This document shows positions 55,847-64,000 of a DNA stretch of 64,000 nt, piece by piece. Every line of letters starts with the position of its first letter. Position 1 is the stretch's first letter. Both the position numbers and the translations under genes were made by a program. The DNA lies in assembly GCA_023362775.1 (NCBI GenBank), contig JALMGJ010000002.1, positions 60,996,914 to 61,060,913 on the forward strand. The letters are read 5' to 3'. The DNA comes from Charina bottae (Eukaryota; Chordata; Lepidosauria; Squamata; Charinaidae). The notes below the pieces were generated by a model. It made no database searches. It was not told the DNA's origin and saw only the letters and a list, made by a program, of their open reading frames with translations.

Positions 55847-58379
55847 TAACCTCTTTCAACTCTTTGTGTCAAAACAGAGGAAAAACTGGGTCTCTGCATT
55901 ACCTGTTCTGCCTTTCTATTCAGTTGGTCATTTTCTCCTACATCTATTGCCCAATATTTTTAGAGTGAGGCTCAATTGCCATGGACAGGTTACCAAGGAT
56001 TACTGTATAGTGTGTGTTCACGCTGTGTTTTGTTAAATGATCCATTTTATGCAATTAATTCCAGCACAGCCACTCATACTATAATCTGTCCTGGTTTATT
56101 TATGTAATCCCTTTAGTGCCAAACAACAAGAACTAGGTTAGCAGAAGGCCTTGCACTGTCAAAAGGAACCTCCTCTGGGCAATCCCTCAGCCGCTTTTCA
56201 TCACTGATTATGAGCTCAGTGGCGCTTGCTTGTCATGAAAATTACTTCATCATGGGAAACAGCTGCTAAGCTAACTGTGAATTGCTCTGTAGCCTTGAAC
56301 TATTTCAAAATGTTTTTAAGCCATGCAACTCTTGGTCCATCCTAGCATTCCAAACATTGTAGCTCCTGAAGTTACCTTTATTTCCTTCATTATTTTAAGA
56401 GTTACTACCTGGCAAATTTCAGGATATCAGTCAGGTAGCTGCCCTGTTTTATTAATTTGCCTCTTTTTGTACAAGGAGCTTATGGGTGGCACTAGCAAAT
56501 TAGGTGTGGTTAAATTTAGTTAGTAGTAGGACAGAAATTAACTCCAGACACAGGAAGCAGTCAGCATATCTCTCTCCCTTGTGTTAAATAAGCTGGGGAG
56601 AAAACAAATGGTTGGTTGGTTTCTTTCCCTCCCTCCCTGGAAAAAAAAAGAAAGAAGTAATGAGTGGCAGAAGCTCAGCCATCTTGCTCATTTCACTTGG
56701 ATTTTTCAGAAATTACTAAATAATTAGGGTTCAATTCATCCAAACTTCTAAAAATCCCCTTTTGATCTCTTCCTATTTTTTTTCTGAGCCACCTCATTCT
56801 AGAATCTGCACAGACTCTTAACTTCACTTTTTTCCTTGCACGCATCCTTTCTACATCATGTGAATTGCCTTGTGAGTACAATTCTGAGAATCAAAATTGA
56901 AAGGTGGAAACAATTTTTTTGTTTGACAAGGATTTTCTGTCTTTGTAGAAACAGTGCAAGAAATTATTCTTGAATTCTTTTTCCTGGTGATTCTAAAATA
57001 TTCATTCATAATGTAATAAGTGTCCATTTGCTGAAAGGAGCAAAATCTCAGGCAGGGATATCACTCTTTTTTTGTTATAGGGGAAAATGCAAAACTTCTG
57101 ATAGCATGGTTCTTGCGATTGTTACTGCTGTATAGTAGGTATTCATCTTGGATATGATATCATATGATTCCTATTATAAACTTACGTTATGTTATACTCT
57201 TACATTACCACAGTAATGAACAGTACAAATTCTCCCCTTGTACCTGTTCCTTTTTCCAGCAGTTTAAGTCTTGGTCTGTTATCTCTTCTACTTTTATGAA
57301 GCATCCATCTAACTCTTTTTCTTGGAAATTAAATGCATTCAGGCAAAGTTATCTCCACCACCATACCATCCTTAAACTTCTCCATCTATTCATTTGAGGG
57401 CACTGTCCTTTTCTTTTTCTTCAGTGCTAAACCATCTGCTGCATTTTAATAAAAAAAGTTGCTTGGGTGGGTGGGGGAAATGTCAGATGAAGGTGTTATA
57501 ATGTGAAGTTCTTCTGAACCAATGCCAAGGTAGATGATGTACTAAAAATAAAATCCACATTTGGAAAGACCCCCTATAACCGAGTTTAGTGAAAGCATGG
57601 AAATGCATTTCTCAGAATGAATTATATTTTCCATCATGTGGGGCAACTTCCTTTTAAATAATATTTTTGTAAAAAAAAAACCGCAGTTGTGGATGCTTTA
57701 AAGCTCTGGCCATCACCACCCCCATGTATGAGATTCTGATGATGGTTACTTGAAAGGGACTTTTCCAACTTTACCTAGAAAAGAGCTAGCCAGAAACAAC
57801 ACTTGTGGTTACCCAGCTTCCGTCAGTGGCTGAATTCAGTTGGTCTGTGTCAACAGAGGAAGCTAATACTTTGCTGGGAAGAGGGAGCTGACAAGCCAAC
57901 CAGGGTTGTAGGAGGGTCATAGTAGACAGTGCATAACAACAATGGTATGTGGGACATCAGTAGGAAGGAGGTGTGTCTGTGGAACCAAGGAAACAAACCA
58001 AAAATAAAACCTTCAGGTTGTGGCTCATTTCATATATCTAAAGAAGCTGTAGCAATTTAACATATTTTGCTTGCAGAATCAGGCATCAAGGGTGCTATTG
58101 AACTTGAAGAATTGACTTGAAGATTTATTTAACTGTGGTCAACAACCAGCAAGGTAAAAAAGAAAAAGTCAGAAGCAATGACCAAAGACATCAAAGTCAA
58201 TATAATGGTCATAAAACTTAAAAATTAAGACTTAAAACCAGTGTAAGAGAGAAATTGAATAAAATAAATATTGTTATAAAAACGATGTAAAACATAAGTT
58301 GAAATAGAAATAGTATAAATAGAAATGCAATATTGTAAAATGAAAGAGGAGACTTCATAATATCATCACTCCAGGATTA
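55847..58379 (+). other. ITPR1 intron, nothing recognised
   Basis: 2.5 kb without recognisable repeat; the longest repeat-poor stretch of the large intron. Conserved noncoding elements could lie here but cannot be judged without comparison. Confidence 0.5.
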
Positions 58380-59560
58380 GGACCATCTTATACCTTCTTA
58401 TGGAAACTGCTGCAGTTAGAAACTTGCCAGCTCTGTTGGTGAGGGTTGGTTCCGATCTGCGACTAGGAAATGGATTACCTCTCCCTCACAAAAAATTGGG
58501 GTTTTGTTAAGGGGTGGTAAAGGTATGTCTCTCTTTAACTGGCATAGAAAGGACAACAGAAAAACACACGTGAAAGGGTCTCAGGTTTGTTTTGACAAGG
58601 ACAGCATCTCTCAGTGAATGGAGTCTTATTGCACCTCCCATCTAGTACTGCTGAGGGTAAGACCTTGAAGTGAGCCAAAGAAAAGGCTCTACTGGGAAAA
58701 CAAGGTGGAAGACCTTGGGCCAGTCACTTCCTCTCAGCCCTAGGAAGAGGGCAATGGCAAACTACTTCTGAAAAACCTTGCCAAGAAAACTGCAGGGACT
58801 TGTCCAGGCAGTCTCCGAGAATTGGACAAGATTGAACGGATTAAAAAAAAACCTAGGGGCAGCAGAGAGAAAGTAGAAATACCACAGGCCAGCTAAGTTT
58901 TTTTTCTTTACACCTTGATCAAGGAGAATTGATGGGGCCAATGAGCCATTAAAAAACAGGAGTTTAAGCCAGTAAGAGTTTTAGCAAACATGGACTCTTG
59001 CCTCTGGTGGAATCATACCAGCCTCAGTGCAGATTAAATCTTTTAAAGCACTGCATGGGATGTGGAAGAGCACTCATTGGAATCTACTAGACTGAACAAT
59101 GCCTAAGGGCTTTAAATCATTGTAGATGGATACCTGTGTACCATATAGCATTTGGGATGCTGTTTTAGCTTCAGAAAGCTTAATGGTAGCAGGACTGTAT
59201 CTTTGGAGTGAAAAAAGCCAAAAATTGCCTTGGCACTTTTGGTTTTGGCAGAAATGGCTCTAATTTATTCCTGCCAAACTCTGAAGGCTTGAAAAGTTAC
59301 ACCAAGGTATTTAAACCTGGAACTTAATCAGTTTTATTCTTTCCGATTTGTCACTGGTGTTTGTGGCAACTTGGTCTTCCCGAGAAAAATTATCATTTTG
59401 GTCTTAGCACAATTTTCCACTAAGAAAATAGAAATCCAGTTGACATGATTCAAGCTACAGACAATTCCACCTGGATGACTGAGAACCTTCATCGACATCA
59501 TCCTTGACTATTGAACTTGAACAAAAATTGATTGCCAAGCTTAATCTTTTTATTTGTGCT
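58380..59560 (-). mobile_element. Possible decayed LINE, antisense, with a SINE inside
   Basis: The plus strand has a style typical of antisense LINE text (TTGGTCTTAGCACAATTTTCC, AAGTTACACCAAGGTATTT) but no intact motif. A partial tRNA-SINE (58705-58853, GGGCCAGTCACTTCC ... GAACGGATTAAAAAAAA) lies within it. Confidence 0.4.
58705..58853 (+). mobile_element. 5'-truncated tRNA-derived SINE
   Basis: Body and 3' end as in the copy at 9031-9260 (GGCAATGGCAAACTACTTC, TTGCCAAGAAAACTGCAGGG) ending in A8. The tRNA head is missing. Confidence 0.75.
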
Positions 59561-60880
59561 TCAGCCTAAAATCTTTAAATGAATATAGTTGGCAAGAGGA
59601 GATAGCAAAATGAATAAATGTTTTTACAGAGACAAGAAAATGTTGTGTCCCAAGAAGTAATGTTCTTAAATAACTGATATTAACATAACGTCTTACGTTT
59701 GCTGAAAACAGCTATGTAACTGATCGTGGAGAATTAAAAGGCAAACCTGGTTGCTTTCCCAGGGCAGTGTTTTGTACCTGAGCTCATTTTCACAGTTCTT
59801 TGTTTGGTTATCATCCTAACCATTGAGGGCCTACACAGGGACACAATAATTTATCTAGAATAATTATTTTTATTTATTTGTGTATTAGCAGCAATTGCTT
59901 TCCAAAGAAGTACAGCTTTCTCTTCCCACATATAAAAGTAAGGTATAATTACAGCATTTTATTAGCTATGGGCATAGCTCTTTTTAAACATCCCTTTGAA
60001 AATCAAACTGATCTGTGGAAGTTCTGTTAAAAATTAAAAGATGAACGTTATAGAGTGGAAGTAAAGGAGATTCAGTTGAAGGGATCAGATGTCAACTGCA
60101 ATATTCATTCTATCTCCCTTTACAACTTTTATGGTAGTTGATTGGCCACCCCAGGCACTATTTAAGGAGATGACTATATCTGCCTCTTTAGTGACTGCCC
60201 TGTCTGGATTAAGATAGTGATGAAATAAATAGCAGTAGCAAAAGTAGAGTAACAAATGTGCCAGCATGTCTAAACTCTTAAATAATATGCAAATATGTTA
60301 TTACATTATTTATTATTTATAAAATGTATGTAGCTGCCCATCTTACCTAGTTAATCTAGATGGCTCACAATCTAGACGGTTCACAATAATACATTTTTAA
60401 AAAGCAATGTAAGAATTTAATTGAGGCCCCTAGAAATTCTAACCAAATTCTAACCCAATAATGCCCATCTCTGTGCCTGCTAAAAAGAGGAGTCATTTAG
60501 CTCGTAAATTCCTTGGAGACTGAAATATTAGCTTCAGTTCAAGTACCATATTAGTGCTGCATAAGCAAAAATATACTGCTTGGAAATGTTGAATGCTGCA
60601 ATTCTAGCAATAGCACACAGTCCATCTTTCAGACTAAGGTAGGAATTTAACAGCTGAAAAAGTTGTGAAAATATATATATAAATAATATATGGTATACAG
60701 TTTTTCTCCCCCTCACACACTCTTAAAACTCATCAATGTAAACTAAATGTCAGGAGATTCAGGATCCAAATACTTTATAGAAAGAGAAAAAAAAAATCAT
60801 TGCCATCAGATGCGTGATAACCATGAATTAAAATAGTTTGAAAATAGGATGTGGCAAATTTTTTGACATCAAGTTGTCAA
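59561..60880 (+). other. ITPR1 intron, nothing recognised
   Basis: 1.3 kb of A+T-rich sequence. Confidence 0.5.
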
Positions 60881-61075
60881 TAGTAACTAGTCTTGATTAT
60901 TGTATAATATCTCTGGAATTGGAGGCAGCATACGTTAAGCACTGGCTACTAAGGAGAAATAGTGGAAGTTCTCCTGTTCATGCTTATGAACCTCCTGAAT
61001 ACATCCTGTTGGATACTGTATGGCACCCATTTGATTAAATGGGTTGTTGTCCTGATCCAGCAGGGATTTCATAAC
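60881..61075 (+). mobile_element. Degraded CR1-like 3' end
   Basis: CTGATCCAGCAGGGATTTCATAACATG is a decayed form of the CR1-like 3' end seen at 25640-25672. Confidence 0.4.
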
Positions 61076-62375
61076 ATGATAAAGCTTTGTACAGCCTATG
61101 AATGATGGGTGAGGGAGGCCAAAGAGAGCAAACAGGCCCAGGAGGGGGTGCTTTACACTCTATGAGCTTTTCAGAGGCATCTTACTTGCTATTCTGGGAA
61201 GCTAAATGCTCAGAGGTAACCAGGCTCCCAGGTATGTCAAAATCTCAAAAACAATAAAGCATTAGTTCTTCAAGCAAATCCTGAGAGATAAAAATCAGGG
61301 TTGTGAGGAGCAGTAATGTGAATGCCAGAGTGTTTCCCTAATAGCTAATTCTAAAAACCTCTATTGACTAGGCTTTACTACTGGCTTAACATGAAGTTGA
61401 AATTGGTATTTTCAAGACATGGAGCATGACAATATATAAAATATGCTGTGTTCTAGTTTCAGATGAGGTGATATTATCTCTCTACACGCCCCGGCTTTCT
61501 TACTACTTCCTCCTCAAACTGTTATCTGAATTTTAATGTTACAGACTATGTCCCCAACGTGGGAGGATAAAGAAACTAAGCAGTAACTGAATAATTGTTA
61601 GTACTAGCCTGTATTGCATAAAGAATCAGATATCTGAGATATATATATCAATATCAATATCATATATATGCACGCACGCAGTGTGGAGCATTGTTTATGG
61701 ATAGATTTCCATGCCAGTAATTTGCTGATGAAGAGTAAATATGAAGTTAAAACTCTATCTGTGACTGGAGTTCAATAGGTTACACATTGGATTCTGTGTT
61801 CGGTCCATATTTGGCCCACTGGATTTACAATGTCAAGCAAATTTTCTTTTCATAATCTTACTGCTCCACATTCATCATGCGAAAATAACAAAACTATTCA
61901 AGGCCCTCAGATGTACCCAATTCCTTGATTTACCTGACTGTATAAAATAACATCTGCCTTTCTAGGTGGTTGTTTTCTGTAAGAGTAGGAAGGCTTAGCC
62001 ATTAAAATAAACGTGAGTTCTTCCAGCTATTCTTCTGTGATGAACAGAGTGGCCAGGGAGTAGACCACATGATGGCTCCCTTTCACCTGTGGTAGAAGCC
62101 CCAAAGCCAGGTAAACAAGCCCACTTCCTCTCTTGTGAAAGTGTCTCATTATTTTACCTGAATACTTTGAAAGTATGTTGTAGTCTCAGAACGATCAGGA
62201 TCAATATCCTAGATTTCTCCTTTCATGTGGGGGATAAGCAGAACTAGTTCTCCAGAGTGCAACTCTCTACAGTGAAGTTTCAGTGTTCTTAAGCTATGCT
62301 CCTGTTACTGTTTTCTTCATTAAAATAAGTTCTTGTTTTAAATAAATGACTTACAAATTGTTTACTGGAAATTGA
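61076..62375 (+). other. ITPR1 intron, nothing recognised
   Basis: 1.3 kb; a short (AT)n and (CACG)n patch at about 61638-61680. Confidence 0.5.
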
Positions 62376-62850
62376 ACTGCTGAGCCGTTAGTCTGCCGAC
62401 CATAAGGTCGGCAGTTCGAATCCGCGTGGCGGGGTGAGCTCCCGTCACTAGCCCCAGCTTCTGCCCACCCAGCAGATCGAAAGCTAATGGCAAGTAGATG
62501 AATGGGGACCACTCATGTGGGCCAATTTGCTGGCGTCCTTTTCGGAGGGTCACCCTCGGACCAAGAAGAGCTGGTGATTCCCGTAGATGGCGGCGGAGAA
62601 CGGCAGAGGACGGCGGATCCCGAAAATAACAACTTCCTGGACGTCAGCAGCTGGCTCAGAAGCAAAGGTTTCTGGGACATGTAGTCCGACCTGCGGATGA
62701 AGAGCCAGTTCCCTCTCCCCTTCCCTAACGCGCGGGTAAAAATGTATGATGTCAATGAATGTAAGCCGCCTAGAGCCCTCCGCTTAGGGAGGGGATAGGC
62801 GGGGTATAAATACAATAATTAATAAATAAATAAATAAATAAATAAATTTG
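62376..62850 (+). mobile_element. Long tRNA-derived SINE with L2-like tail
   Basis: B box GGCAGTTCGAATCCGCGTGG, body with GGCAAGTAGATGAATGGGG, tail AAGCCGCCTAGAGCCCTCC...GGATAGGCGGGGTATAAATAC and (AAAT)n. Same family as 29019-29573, opposite orientation. Confidence 0.8.
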
Positions 62851-63074
62851 CAGGAAAGAATTAATGGAGAGAGGAGCACGTTTCCAAGCAATTAAGGTCC
62901 AAATAGAAAAATTTCTTCACTACAGCTAAGGATTAAATTGCTTCAAAATTATGAGATGTAATTCTTCTAATAACACTTTGTTTTGTGACTTCTGAACATC
63001 AGACTTTTCCACAGGCAAATATTTTAGGGTTTGAGGGTTATTAGGTTTTTTTTTACAGTAGAAGTTTGTGAAAC

Positions 63075-63316
63075 TCACGTGGTTAAGGTGCTGGGCTAGA
63101 AACCAGGAGACTGTGAGTCCTAGTCCTGCCTTAGGCATGAAAGCCGGCTGGGTGACCTTGGGCCAGTCACACTCATTCAGCCCAACTCACCTCACAGGGT
63201 TGTTGTTGTGGGGAAAAGAGGAGGAGGAAGGAGTATTAGGTATGTTTGCCACCTTGAGTTATTTATAAAAATAATAAAGGCGGGATAATAAATAAATAAA
63301 TAAGTAAATAAATAAA
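63075..63316 (+). mobile_element. Sauria SINE
   Basis: Head CGTGGTTAAGGTGCTGGG, B-box-like GAGTCCTAGTCCTGCC, body GGCTGGGTGACCTTGGGC, tail CTTGAGTTATTTATAAAAAT with AAAGGCGGGATAATAAATAA. It sits only about 100 bases before the ITPR1 exon at 63415. Confidence 0.88.
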
Positions 63317-63414
63317 ATATCCTTTCACTTATAATTAAAATTCAGATGATCTTAATTACCACCCATTTCCCTCTCTTTCTACTTTTGATTATGGTCTTTG
63401 CATCTACATTTCAG

Positions 63415-63576
63415 GAGAGAAATCTGGATTGGTTCCCCCGGATGCGTGCCATGTCACTTGTTAGTAGCGACTCAGAAGGAGAACAAAATGAACTTAGAAA
63501 TCTGCAAGAGAAGCTTGAATCAACTATGAAGCTTGTATCTAACCTTTCTAATCAGCTGACGGAACTTAAAGATCAG
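63415..63576 (+). CDS. ITPR1: ITPR1 exon: C-terminal coiled coil (penultimate exon)
   Basis: 162 bases (54 codons, phase 0-0) between CTACATTTCAG and CAG|GTACAA. Encodes [17 protein letters not shown] and a heptad-rich helix [20 protein letters not shown] continuing to LTELKDQ, the tetramer-stabilising coiled coil. The reading frame stays open for about 38 codons past the donor, but those residues do not look like the receptor tail; family knowledge places the short last exon downstream, outside the window. Confidence 0.94.
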
Positions 63577-64000
63577 GTACAAAACATGGAGAAAATGTTT
63601 ACCAAAATAAGGCCCATAAGGCTGGTTGACAAAGGTGTAAACCTGATTAAATGGGAAACTGGGAGACAGGAAAATTGGCAGTGTATATGTTAATGAATCT
63701 GGTGTCACAACAGTACTGGTAATTGACTGGCATTTTGACATCTGATTTAACTCTTTCATTCTCCCCTTGCCACCACCATTTTGACTGAATAAATTAAAAT
63801 GTATGTTCTTTTTGTTCTTGGCCAGGAGGAGTAATAAAATTTCAAAGACAGTAAGCTATAGTAAAATAAATCAATCCTGCTCTGTCTTCATTCTCCCTTA
63901 AAAAAGCAAGCAAAAGAATATAAGGAAGCCTCATCATTTAACATCACCATAACATCCCCAAAAGAATAGCACTGAGGAATGTCTTGTATAGAGAAGGAAC
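63577..64000 (+). other. Start of the last visible ITPR1 intron
   Basis: From the GTACAA donor to the window edge. No repeat or exon recognised; the last ITPR1 exon is expected further downstream. Confidence 0.6.

Larger units (their letters stand above)
8199..63576 (+). other. ITPR1: ITPR1 locus, nine internal/C-terminal exons (partial gene)
   Basis: Inositol 1,4,5-trisphosphate receptor type 1 is the tetrameric calcium-release channel of the endoplasmic reticulum. Nine exons with splice sites join in phase to about 464 codons covering the transmembrane channel domain, pore, linker finger and C-terminal coiled coil. Type 1 rather than type 2 or 3 is chosen from the luminal loop (GENCSS), [27 protein letters not shown] and [12 protein letters not shown], which fit type 1 as I remember it. 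Upstream exons and the last exon lie outside the window. Introns are 2690, 784, 4888, 1247, 1895, 3250, 4360 and 34872 bases. Eight introns are GT-AG or weakly so and one is GC-AG. Confidence 0.9.

Noticed and set aside
63577..63693. Open reading frame running on after the ITPR1 exon at 63415
   Set aside because: It passes a CAG|GTACAA donor exactly where the family's coiled coil is normally interrupted by an intron, and the following residues do not resemble the receptor tail.

Overview
The window is a piece of vertebrate nuclear genome, almost certainly from a squamate reptile (lizard or snake). The evidence is the split exons of a conserved vertebrate gene embedded in long introns, together with Bov-B LINEs, Sauria-type SINEs (tRNA head, Bov-B-like tail), L2/CR1 LINEs, tRNA-derived SINEs with the usual A/B boxes, and young hAT-type miniature elements. 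There is no bacterial gene organisation, CRISPR array or operon.

The only host gene seen is ITPR1 (inositol 1,4,5-trisphosphate receptor type 1), on the + strand. Nine consecutive exons (8199-63576, 1391 coding bases, about 464 codons) encode the C-terminal channel half: first membrane segments, S4-S5 region, luminal loop with two N-glycosylation sequons, pore helix and GGGVGD selectivity filter, last membrane helix, the C2H2-type linker finger and most of the C-terminal coiled coil. All exon phases join. One intron uses a GC-AG pair of splice sites. Upstream exons and the last exon lie outside the window.

Positions 1-7412 hold a gammaretrovirus-like endogenous provirus on the - strand, antisense to ITPR1. 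Seen here are the 5' LTR (6731-7412), a primer-binding site resembling tRNA-Arg, leader, intact gag, an in-frame UAG followed by a hairpin, intact pro-pol, and an open env surface-subunit frame that leaves the window at position 1. Immediately after the SU/TM-type cleavage motif the sequence turns into something resembling the viral leader, suggesting a rearrangement.

The rest (introns, especially the 34.9-kb last visible intron 28543-63414) is a dense, nested repeat landscape. It includes an almost complete 3.2-kb Bov-B LINE with a 10-bp target duplication and only three visible lesions, several 5'-truncated Bov-B-like copies, an internally deleted RTE-type derivative, L2 and CR1 fragments in both orientations, at least four SINE types, five copies of a CpG-rich hAT-type MITE family (three with perfect 8-bp target duplications), a near-perfect 112-bp hairpin MITE and several microsatellites. 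Nothing resembles an unknown gene system. The most unusual points are the env/leader junction, the readthrough hairpin, the CpG-rich MITEs, the GC-AG intron and the chimeric elements.
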